A stretch of DNA of 6,150 bases from Opitutaceae bacterium (GCA_031266495.1 JAISAX010000252.1:1-6150); one strand, 5' to 3'. Positions 1 to 5,553 are shown, numbered from the stretch's first letter. Notes: a model not told the origin generated them from the sequence alone. A program made the numbers and translations.

Positions 1-243
1 CGCCCCAAATCACCCCACACTTGCCTCGTGCGTCCCATGCGCCTCCAATTACCCACCAAAAACACGCTACCCTTCTCTCCGATTACTTTTTCCTGTCCAC
101 GTTTGAAATATCCGGACTAAGAAAGTTTCAGAGGTGAGATATATTTCGCCGGAGGGCGCTTACGGGGGAAGCGGATATTCCGGGGCGATGTAGTGCCGAA
201 CACCCCGTTGAGGGCCGGGTGGGTTTCTGCGATACAGCCGGGC
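1..243. other. Left flank without a recognisable gene
   Basis: I see no coding region here. Bases 1-120 are less GC-rich than the rest and contain several A/T runs; bases 121-243 turn G-rich and lead into the transposase remnant. An inverted pair (AATATCCG at 107-114, CGGATATT at 172-179) is present. The block around 98-119 partly resembles, in inverted orientation, bases 1344-1365 on the other side of the transposase remnant. This may be old insertion-sequence end material, but the match is gapped and weak. Confidence 0.5.
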
Positions 244-1195
244 ATGTTTTTGAGGAGCAAGAGCAAGTCGGCGCGGGGCGTCGGCTGCAGTTACAGGCCC
301 TGGTGCCGGACAGTGCGCACAGCGCGGGGGCCGCGCCAGCAGGTGGTCGGCCTCGCTTGGCAAGCTCGACGAGTCGCAGCAGGCGGGTTTGCGCGGGGGT
401 AGGGACGACTTGCCGTTCCTGCTGCGCGGGCAGACGCTGCCGTCCCGACCGGTCACCGGAGTGCAGCCCGGCCAGGAGGCGCCGGACGCCGCCAACTGCG
501 TACGGGGTCGAGAGCCGGCCGATCTGCGCGCCTTGCGAGTCGAGTACAGCCGTGACTTCGGCGAGTGCTACCTGGCCGTGTCGCGGTGGCACCGGTTTGG
601 CTTGGACTCTCTGCTCGCCGGGCTTTTGCCCGCCGGCCGCGAGTCGGTTGGCCGGGCGCACACCGCCGCCTTGCTCACCGGCTACCTGGTCGGCACGCCG
701 AAGAGCTGGCTGCGCGCCCATGGGCAGGCCTTGCCTGAACACACCGACTGGAAAACCGTGCAGGAGGGGCTGGCGGTGCGCCTGGTCGAGCATTCCGAGG
801 GGGAACCCGGCGAGCGTTACGTGCTATGCCGCAGCGGCGCGCGGGCCGGAAAGGAACGCGCGATGCTCCAGCGCCAGAGCGAGCGGGTGCAGGCGCACAT
901 CCTGGTCTGCTTCCTCGCGCTGGCCCTCTGGCGCACGCTCGAACAGTGGATGCGCTCGAAGGGGCTGGGCACCTGCGCCCGTCTGCTGGTCAAACAAATG
1001 GCCGGCATCAAACGCGTGGACCTGATCGTGCCGGTGCGCCGCTCCGCGATAGTGACCGAACTGCGCTTGCGCGTGGTCACCACACCCGATCCGGCCTCCG
1101 CTCAACTCCTCGCCCTGCGCGGCAGGTACCACGATCTCTACCGGCGAGTTCGTCTTCGCCGACCTCGTCGGCGAGGAGACCGTGAAACCGGATGA
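244..1195 (+). pseudogene. Degenerate IS1634-type (IS4 superfamily) transposase
   Basis: Remnant of a DDE transposase. The start at ATG 244 reads MFLRSKSKSARG, then TVRTARGPRQQVV, a typical N-terminus of this group. At about 347-350 the match jumps by one base into the next frame (ASLGKLDESQQAGLRGG, then DDLPFLLRGQTL), so one frameshift is clear. A short pair of compensating shifts near 286-305 is possible. The second frame keeps VEYSRDFGECYLAV, then YLVGTPKSWLR (from 681), YVLCRS and KERAMLQRQ, then RVQAHILVCFLALALW, LEQWM and GLGTCARLLVKQMAGIKRVDLIVP. From my knowledge of the family, about 150 or more residues with the first two catalytic Asp (the YDVT and MDRGM regions) should lie before YLVGTPKS, and a further block with the catalytic Glu should lie before RVQAHIL. 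Both are absent. About 317 codons remain against some 450-600 normally. After about 1120 the family match fades, so the 3' end is uncertain. It cannot be an active transposase. Confidence 0.85.
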
Positions 1196-1309
1196 CGCCT
1201 TTGCCCGGACCTGAGGGCGACGGAAAGGAACAGACCGCCACCAGAGCGGCCCGGCCGGCCGCCGCATCGACAGCTTATCGGGCAAATTAAATTCCGTTCT
1301 TCATTTACC

Positions 1310-1366
1310 GGAGGAGAAATTATGATTTGTATCTTGATCAGAATAGTAGGATATCAATTTCCGTGA
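1310..1366 (+). other. Micro-ORF with strong Shine-Dalgarno (14 codons)
   Basis: GGAGGAG at 1310-1316 lies 5 nt before an ATG at 1322. The frame encodes MICILIRIVGYQFP and stops at 1364-1366. It lies in the AT-rich island, about 270 nt upstream of exbB. The peptide is mostly hydrophobic (Ile, Leu, Val) and belongs to no family I know. It could be a leader peptide, the surviving start of a gene cut by the neighbouring insertion-sequence remnant, or chance. The strong ribosome binding site is notable because none of the operon genes has one. Confidence 0.2.
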
Positions 1367-1436
1367 AAGGGATTATCCCCTGAGCAAACGCGCACGACCA
1401 GGCATCTGGAGGAACGTTACAGTCCATCCACGCACA

Positions 1437-1610
1437 TTATTTTTTCTGCCTTTTTTGCAGAGCCAGGTTTTTGCGCCGACGCATGGCCAGCCTCGAAACC
1501 ACCGTCAGTCGCGGGGGCCAAAGGCATGAACGGATGAAGTGCGGCACAACACACACGCAATCCGAATCAACCGACCGGCACGACCGGCAACCAGCCGTCC
1601 CGGTATCCAT
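1437..1610 (-). other. Possible small minus-strand ORF, 57 aa, Cys-rich and basic
   Basis: On the minus strand a GGAGGAGG-type ribosome binding site (complement of plus-strand 1614-1622) precedes an ATG whose first base is 1610. The frame runs 57 codons to a TAA at 1437-1439. The product has CRSC and CVC near its start (Cys 8, 11, 18, 20, 29) and a very basic end (RRRKNLALQKRQKK). It would be divergent from exbB and would overlap the exbB leader. No family is recognised, and no strong codon bias supports it. The purine-rich site is simply the complement of a pyrimidine-rich leader, so chance is quite possible. Confidence 0.15.
1572..1589. repeat. Perfect 9-bp tandem repeat in exbB leader
   Basis: CGACCGGCA occurs twice in direct tandem (1572-1580 and 1581-1589), 48 nt upstream of the exbB start. 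A related CGACCGGC occurs again in the exbB-exbD spacer at about 2354. Two adjacent copies could be an operator half-site pair, but no regulator is known from this window and the motif is short. Confidence 0.4.
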
Positions 1611-1637
1611 TTTCCTCCTCCACACACATCCATATCT

Positions 1638-2330
1638 ATGACAACCGGCATTATCTTCCCGCCGCTCGCCTTTCTCATGGGCCAGTCGCCGCTCGAGCTT
1701 TTCAAGCACGGCGGCCCGATCATGTGGCCGATTCTCGTCGTCCTGTTTCTCGCCATCACCGTCGTGGTGGAGCGCACGCTGTTCCTCTTCCGTGAAAACG
1801 GCACCCGCGATCCCGGGGTGGCCGGCAAAATCTACGAACGCGTGGAAAACCACGACGTCGAGGGCGCCGTGAGCATCGGGCAAAAAAGCCGCGACTTCAT
1901 CGCCCGCATTCTCGTGTACGCGCTCACCCACAAGGAAAGTTCGCTCGACGACGCCTTCGCCCAGGCCTCCAGCCGGGAACTCAGCCGCTACCAGCAAGGG
2001 CTTGCCATCCTCGACACCTGCATCACCGCCGCTCCCCTGCTCGGCTTGCTCGGCACGGTGACAGGCATGATGAACACCTTCGGCGCGCTCGGCACCGGCG
2101 ACATCGCCGCCAGCGCGGGCAAGATCACCGGCGGCGTCGGCGAGGCGCTGATCGCCACCGCCTCCGGTCTCTTCATCGCCATCCTCGTACTCTTCCCCTT
2201 CAACGTGCTCAACACCCGCATCGAACAGGCGCGCCGCGACATCGCCGACGCCGCCAACGCCCTGGAACTCGTCAGCCAGAAAGCCGGCGTTCCCGCCATC
2301 ACGCTCACCGCCGAAGGCGCCGGCGTCTAG
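1638..2330 (+). CDS. exbB: MotA/TolQ/ExbB-type proton channel protein (ExbB)
   Basis: This is the inner-membrane channel subunit of the Ton motor. Family members form a pentamer that uses the proton gradient with ExbD to drive TonB. From the chosen start the product is 230 aa, a normal length. It has an amphipathic lead-in (SPLELFKHGGPIMW, 17-30), TM1 at about 28-50 followed by ERTLFLF, a cytoplasmic domain (about 52-120), TM2 at about 123-145 with APLLGLLGTVTGM, and TM3 at about 166-190 with the family signature GEALIATASGL. The start at 1638 was chosen because it follows a pyrimidine-rich leader like those of the other genes and skips an unusual Arg/Pro/His-rich extension that begins at 1539. 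ATG 1677 (MGQSPLELF) is a credible alternative. It is first of the co-directional set; a 128-nt spacer separates it from exbD. TolQ is possible on sequence alone, but the downstream tonB favours ExbB. Confidence 0.93.
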   Translation: MTTGIIFPPLAFLMGQSPLELFKHGGPIMWPILVVLFLAITVVVERTLFLFRENGTRDPGVAGKIYERVENHDVEGAVSIGQKSRDFIARILVYALTHKESSLDDAFAQASSRELSRYQQGLAILDTCITAAPLLGLLGTVTGMMNTFGALGTGDIAASAGKITGGVGEALIATASGLFIAILVLFPFNVLNTRIEQARRDIADAANALELVSQKAGVPAITLTAEGAGV

Positions 2331-2458
2331 CCTGCCCGCCGCCCGTCGCCTGCGACCGGCGCGGCCGCCATCCTCTCCGCACACTCACCCACTCCGCGTC
2401 ATGGGCTTCCGGATACCCGGAACCCGGCCGTTCCGCCACTGGCGTCCCGCCATTCATC
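2331..2458 (+). other. exbB-exbD spacer with short hairpin
   Basis: This GC-rich 128-nt spacer is the largest gap inside the operon. TTCCGG (2407-2412) and CCGGAA (2417-2422) form a perfect 6-bp stem with an ATAC loop. No T-run follows, so it is not a standard intrinsic terminator. It could be an mRNA processing or stability element between exbB and the two exbD genes. The ATG at 2401 opens a reading frame that runs into exbD copy 2, but its upstream part is a shadow of exbD copy 1. Confidence 0.35.
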
Positions 2459-2893
2459 ATGCCCGCAGCCACCCGCGCCATCACCGCAGAACCCGTCAAA
2501 AAACGGGCCCGCATCGAGATCATTCCGCTGATCGACGTCATCTTTTTCCTGCTCGCCACCTTCGTCCTCTTCACGCTCTCGCTCAACCGCTCGGGCGGCC
2601 TTCCCGTGCTGCTTCCCGCGACCGAGACGAGCCAGCCGCGCGATGCCGCCGGCGCCGTCACGCTTTCCGTCACCTCCGAAGGCACGCTGGCCTGGGACAA
2701 GGAACCCGTGACGCTCGACGAGTTCATCGCCCGCCTCCAGGCCTGGAAACAGGTCGAGCCCGATCCGCGCGTCCTCATCAACGGCGACGAAAAAGCCCTC
2801 TTCTCGCAAGTGCGCTACGTCGTGGACGAGGTCCGCAAGGCCGGGATCAACCGGATCAACATCGAAACCCGCATCCGCCCGGCCGGCAACTGA
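2459..2893 (+). CDS. exbD: Biopolymer transport protein ExbD/TolR family, copy 1
   Basis: This is the ExbD subunit of the Ton motor, a bitopic inner-membrane protein whose helix sits in the ExbB pore. It is 144 aa, of usual length. It has a cytoplasmic tail (1-19, KKRARIE before the helix), a single TM at about 22-43 (IPLIDVIFFLLATF) with the essential pore aspartate at Asp26 (equivalent to E. coli ExbD Asp25), and a periplasmic domain of about 100 residues ending in the typical fold VLINGDEKALFSQVR, DEVRKAGI, INIET. The start at ATG 2459 gives the normal short tail; no Shine-Dalgarno is present. A 38-nt gap separates it from a second exbD with an identical TM segment, which implies a tandem duplication. 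TolR is the alternative name for this fold. Confidence 0.93.
   Translation: MPAATRAITAEPVKKRARIEIIPLIDVIFFLLATFVLFTLSLNRSGGLPVLLPATETSQPRDAAGAVTLSVTSEGTLAWDKEPVTLDEFIARLQAWKQVEPDPRVLINGDEKALFSQVRYVVDEVRKAGINRINIETRIRPAGN
2507..2587 (+). repeat. Duplicated 81-bp pore-helix segment, first copy
   Basis: This segment encodes 27 residues (ARIEIIPLIDV to FTLSLN) and matches 2971-3051 at 76 of 81 bases. All five differences are at third codon positions and are silent. Outside the segment the two exbD genes differ strongly in protein sequence. Confidence 0.9.
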
Positions 2894-2931
2894 CCCGGCC
2901 TGTCCGCCCATCGCTTCCGCACCTCTCTCTC

Positions 2932-3363
2932 ATGGCCTCCTTTTCCCACGCTTCGGCCGGCGGCAAAAAAGCCCGCATCGAGATCATCCCTCTGATCGAC
3001 GTGATCTTTTTCCTGCTCGCCACCTTCGTCCTCTTCACCCTTTCGCTCAACAAGATCCAGTCCCTCACCCTCGACCTCCCGCAGGCCGCGCCGAACACGC
3101 CGGCCACGAAAAACGATGACGACCTCGTCGTCCTGCAACTCTCCGACGCCGACACGGCGTACTGGAACCGGGAGCTTATTTCCTTCGGCGAAATCGCGCC
3201 GCGCCTTCTCGACTACAAGGCCTCCCGTCCCGCTCCCCGCGTCCTCGTCAGCGGCGACGACAAGGCCACCTACGGCGCGACCATCCGCGCCCTCGACGAA
3301 GTGCGCAAGGCCGGCATCGCCGAAGTCTCCATCGAAACCGCCTGGCGCGCCTCCGGCCGCTAA
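2932..3363 (+). CDS. exbD: Biopolymer transport protein ExbD/TolR family, copy 2
   Basis: This is the second ExbD subunit, 143 aa. It has a short tail with GGKKARIE (10-17), a TM at about 19-40 with pore Asp23, and a periplasmic domain carrying VLVSGDDKATYGA (about 104-116), LDEVRKAGI and VSIET. Its pore helix matches copy 1 residue for residue, while residues 44-100 share little with it (copy 2 has TKNDDDLVVLQLSDADTAYW). The start at ATG 2932 gives the family's normal tail. The same frame stays open back to 2401, but that upstream part lies in copy 1 out of frame and has no ExbD character. ExbD acts as a dimer inside an ExbB pentamer, so two paralogues side by side could form a hetero-dimer; that is inference. 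An 86-nt gap with a C16 tract leads to tonB. Confidence 0.93.
   Translation: MASFSHASAGGKKARIEIIPLIDVIFFLLATFVLFTLSLNKIQSLTLDLPQAAPNTPATKNDDDLVVLQLSDADTAYWNRELISFGEIAPRLLDYKASRPAPRVLVSGDDKATYGATIRALDEVRKAGIAEVSIETAWRASGR
2971..3051 (+). repeat. Duplicated 81-bp pore-helix segment, second copy
   Basis: Partner of 2507-2587 with five silent third-base differences. Near-identity confined to this segment points to strong constraint on the helix, recent conversion, or both. Confidence 0.9.
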
Positions 3364-3393
3364 AACACCCGCCCCGGAATCCGCATCGCCCGG

Positions 3394-3399
3394 TAATAT
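3394..3399 (+). promoter_or_regulatory. Possible -10 element (TAATAT) before tonB
   Basis: TAATAT sits in an AT-rich patch (3393-3410) that stands out from the surrounding high GC. It lies 22 nt before the C16 tract and about 50 nt before the tonB start. No good -35 is visible 16-18 nt upstream. If used, it would give tonB and the genes after it a transcript whose 5' leader contains the C tract. This is weak evidence. Confidence 0.2.
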
Positions 3400-3421
3400 C
3401 ATAACAACTACGGGTCCCCGT

Positions 3422-3437
3422 CCCCCCCCCCCCCCCC
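3422..3437 (+). repeat. C16 homopolymer tract in tonB leader
   Basis: Sixteen consecutive C lie 12 nt before the tonB ATG, in the exbD-tonB gap. Tracts of this length are prone to slipped-strand mispairing, and in several pathogens similar tracts in leaders or promoters switch expression. Here it could alter promoter spacing or the ribosome landing region of tonB. The exact length may be misread by the sequencing method. Confidence 0.85.
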
Positions 3438-3449
3438 TCCCACATTCCC

Positions 3450-4148
3450 ATGAAACGCGACCTCCTGACCGGCGTCCTTGTCGCCGCCCTTTCGATCACC
3501 GGACTCGCCTTCAGCGACCGCCTCCTGCCGGCCGCGCCGGAGACGGCCGCGCCGGCCGAGGACGACATTCCCGTCATCGCCCTCGTCCCTCTCCCGCAAC
3601 TGGAGCCCGAGCCGCCCTCTCCGGAGGAGTTCGCCTCCCTCTCCGACAACGCCCCCGCGCCCGACATCTCCGACCTCGCCCCGCCGATGCAGGCCGACAC
3701 CCCCGTCGCCGTTGTCAGCACCACCGCCTTCGTCCAGAAACTGCAACCGCCCCCTCCCCCCGGCCTCGGCAAGCCCGCCGGCGTCATCATCAGCATACCC
3801 AAGGGCAACTTCAGCCGCGGCAGCGGCGCCGGCAGCGGATTGCAGGGCCTGTTCGACCTCGCCGCCCTCGACCAGAAACCCGTCCCCCGGTTTCTCGCCA
3901 AGCCCGCCTACCCCTTCGAAATGCGCCGCTCCGGCGTCAACGGCGAAGTCCTCGTCGGCTTCATTGTCGATGCCGAGGGCAACGTCCGCGATCCCTTCGT
4001 CGTCCGCTCCACCAACCCCGCTTTTGAAGCCGAAGCCCTCCGCGCCGCCGCCCGGTGCAAATTCCGCCCCGGTCGCAAGGGTGGCGCCAACGTCAGCACC
4101 CGCAACGTGATCCTCCCCTACAGCTTCACCCTTACCGACAACACCTGA
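3450..4148 (+). CDS. tonB: TonB family energy transducer
   Basis: It links the ExbB/ExbD motor in the inner membrane to TonB-dependent receptors in the outer membrane. The product is 232 aa, similar to E. coli TonB (239). It has a short tail (MKRD), one membrane helix at about 5-22, and a periplasmic linker rich in Pro and Glu (about 41-106, with LVPLPQLEPEPPSPEEF and QPPPPPG). A Gly/Ser patch GSGAGSG (124-130) precedes the TonB C-terminal domain at about 146-229, which has KPAYPFEMRRSGVNGEVLVGF, VDAEGNV, FEAEALRAA, KFRPG and a final LPYSFTL strand. The membrane helix has Ser15 but no His four residues on, so the S-x3-H pair known from E. coli TonB is not conserved. The start follows a C-rich leader without Shine-Dalgarno. 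The next gene begins after only 10 nt, so the two are very likely co-transcribed and perhaps translationally coupled. Confidence 0.93.
   Translation: MKRDLLTGVLVAALSITGLAFSDRLLPAAPETAAPAEDDIPVIALVPLPQLEPEPPSPEEFASLSDNAPAPDISDLAPPMQADTPVAVVSTTAFVQKLQPPPPPGLGKPAGVIISIPKGNFSRGSGAGSGLQGLFDLAALDQKPVPRFLAKPAYPFEMRRSGVNGEVLVGFIVDAEGNVRDPFVVRSTNPAFEAEALRAAARCKFRPGRKGGANVSTRNVILPYSFTLTDNT
3530..3555 (+). repeat. 11-bp direct repeat in tonB linker
   Basis: GGCCGCGCCGG occurs at 3530-3540 and again at 3545-3555 with a 15-bp period. It encodes AAPET followed by AAPAE just after the membrane helix. The period is a whole number of codons, so gain or loss of a unit would lengthen or shorten the linker without a frameshift. 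Confidence 0.5.
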
Positions 4149-4158
4149 CCCACACCCG

Positions 4159-5553
4159 ATGAACAAAACCTCGACGATCTCCGCCGCCCTCGCCGCGCTG
4201 GCCCTCGCGTCCGGACTCGTCCTGTCTCCGCCGCTCCGGGCCGTCGCCGCAGCCCCCTCCCCCCCCCCGCCCCCGCCCGAGCTTGCCGAACGCGTCATCG
4301 CCAGACTCGGCGAACTGCGCGCCCTCACCGACGGGGGCGACTACGCCGGCGCCCTCGCCCTGGTTGACGGACTCCTCCCCGCCGCCGCGCCCGAAAGTTT
4401 CGACCTGGCCTTTCTTTCCCAGCTCAAGGGCCAGCTTCTGCTCAACCTGAAACGCCACGCCGCCGCCATCGCCCCGCTGGAAACCTCGCTGCAACTCGGC
4501 GAGCGTCATTCGTTTTTCGATACCGCCGGCACGCTCGACACGCTCCACACCCTCAGCCAGCTCTATTTCCAGGAAGCCGTCGAGACCTCCGACCCCGACC
4601 TCCGTCATCGCTATTACGGCCTCGCCTACGAGCGCATCCGGCGCTGGCTCGCGCTCTCTCCCCGGCCCACCGCCGACGCGCAGCTCTACGCCGCCTCCAT
4701 CCTCTACAGCGACGCCACGCGCGACCCCGCCCGGCCCGATCCCGAAAAGATCCGCCTCGCCCTCGCCGACGCCGAGGCCAGCCTCCAGCTCCGCGCCCGC
4801 CCCGACGAACAGGCCTGGGTGCTCATCGTCGCCGCCCTGCAGCAACTCGGCCGCGTTCGCGAATCCGTCGATTACCTCGAACTGCTCCTGGACCGCAAAC
4901 CCGGCTCCTCCCTGTACTGGCAGCAACTCTTCGCCTCCTGCTCCGGCCTCGCCGCGGAAACCACCCACCCGAAGGAAGCCGACCGCTGGCGCCACCGCGC
5001 CCTCCTCACCGTCGAACGCGCCCGGAAGCACGGACACCTCTCCGGCCCGCAGGATCATTTCAACGTCATCGCCCTCCTCACCTCGCTCCGGCAATACGAC
5101 CAGGCCGCCACTCTCCTCGAAAAGGGGCTTGCCGACGGCGCCATCGAAAACACCCGCCGCAACTGGGAACTCCTCTCCTTTTCCTGGCAGCAGCAGCACG
5201 ACAACGACCGCGCCATCGACGCGCTGCGCCGCGCCATCCAGGCCCTTCCCGGGGACAGCGAACTCGAGGTCGCGCTCGCCCGCCTCTACTACGCCCGCGA
5301 CCAGCCCGCCGAAGCCTGCGAACACCTCCGCAACGCCGTGACCCGCGGCAAGCTCGAACGCCCCGGCCAGGCGTGGTTCTTCCTTGCCTACGTCGCGTAC
5401 GAACTCCGCCGCTTCGACGACGCCGCCCGGTGGGCCGAAACCGCCGCCGCGCAATCCGATGTGCAGAAAGACGACATCACCCGTCTCACCCAGGCCATCC
5501 GCGAAGCCCTCCAGGAAGCCGCCGCCGCCGCTCCCGGAAAATCCGCAACCTGA
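4159..5553 (+). CDS. Secreted TPR-repeat protein of the Ton cluster
   Basis: 464 aa with an N-terminal signal peptide (basic MNKT, hydrophobic AALAALALASGLVL, likely cleavage near AVAAA at 29-33), so it should be periplasmic. A Pro run (35-40) follows, then helical repeats of TPR type. Clear repeat-like units are ALTDGGDYAGALALVDGLL (55-73), LKGQLLLNLKRHAAAIAPLETSL (89-111), LIVAALQQLGRVRESVDYLELLL (222-244), ALLTSLRQYDQAATLLEKGL (305-324), FSWQQQHDNDRAIDALRRAIQALPGD (341-366), LARLYYARDQPAEACEHLRNAV (373-394) and AYVAYELRRFDDAARWAETAA (410-430). TPRs are protein-protein scaffolds with no catalytic site. Ton clusters often carry such a gene after tonB (the Vibrio TonB2 locus is an example), so a role in organising the TonB complex is plausible but inferred. 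It starts 10 nt after tonB. A C10 run early in the gene could make its reading frame unstable. Confidence 0.88.
   Translation: MNKTSTISAALAALALASGLVLSPPLRAVAAAPSPPPPPPELAERVIARLGELRALTDGGDYAGALALVDGLLPAAAPESFDLAFLSQLKGQLLLNLKRHAAAIAPLETSLQLGERHSFFDTAGTLDTLHTLSQLYFQEAVETSDPDLRHRYYGLAYERIRRWLALSPRPTADAQLYAASILYSDATRDPARPDPEKIRLALADAEASLQLRARPDEQAWVLIVAALQQLGRVRESVDYLELLLDRKPGSSLYWQQLFASCSGLAAETTHPKEADRWRHRALLTVERARKHGHLSGPQDHFNVIALLTSLRQYDQAATLLEKGLADGAIENTRRNWELLSFSWQQQHDNDRAIDALRRAIQALPGDSELEVALARLYYARDQPAEACEHLRNAVTRGKLERPGQAWFFLAYVAYELRRFDDAARWAETAAAQSDVQKDDITRLTQAIREALQEAAAAAPGKSAT
4259..4268 (+). repeat. C10 tract inside the TPR gene
   Basis: Ten consecutive C, preceded by CCCCCT, encode part of the Ser-Pro run after the signal peptide (codons 34-37). 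Gain or loss of one C would shift the frame before the whole TPR domain, giving on/off variation or a miscalled gene. In this sequence the frame is intact. Confidence 0.75.

Larger units (their letters stand above)
1196..1637. other. Intergenic region upstream of exbB
   Basis: About 440 bp without a gene of normal size. It contains a GC-rich hairpin-capable stretch (stem GCGGCC 1246-1251 with GGCCGC 1257-1262, no T-run after it), an AT-rich island (about 1281-1365) that is the most A/T-rich part of the window, an 11-bp palindrome GGGATTATCCC (1369-1379), and the 9-bp tandem repeat at 1572-1589. It is the only place where the promoter of the exbB operon can sit, but no convincing -35/-10 pair was found by eye. 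TTGTAT (1327-1332) with TATCAA (1352-1357) has a 19-nt spacer and poor consensus. Confidence 0.5.

Noticed and set aside
219..1025. Plus-strand open frame of 268 codons overlapping the transposase remnant
   Set aside because: Arg/Ala/Ser/Cys-rich without motifs; the other two plus frames carry the transposase family motifs.
1246..1262. GC hairpin after the transposase remnant as an intrinsic terminator
   Set aside because: The 6-bp GC stem is not followed by a T-run and such palindromes are common in high-GC DNA.
1440..1461. Hairpin TCTGC/GCAGA with T-rich loop as a terminator
   Set aside because: Only 5 bp, and the T-run precedes the stem on the plus strand; on the minus strand the stem is followed by A, not T.
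1539..1637. Upstream start for exbB at 1539
   Set aside because: It would add 33 residues rich in Arg, Pro and His that are not typical of ExbB, and they include the leader repeat region.
1437..2384. Long minus-strand open frame (315 codons) opposite exbB
   Set aside because: It is the mirror of a strongly supported exbB with C-ending codons. Its product is a low-complexity Gly/Glu/Asp/Arg string with no family match. Only its last 57 codons are discussed separately, because of their ribosome binding site.
2401..2931. Upstream extension of exbD copy 2 to ATG 2401
   Set aside because: The extension is Arg/His/Pro-rich and overlaps exbD copy 1 in another frame. The start at 2932 gives the normal ExbD tail.
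4132..5454. Long minus-strand open frame (440 codons) opposite the TPR gene
   Set aside because: Gly/Glu/Val-rich composition typical of the complement of high-GC coding DNA; the plus-strand TPR protein with a signal peptide explains the region.
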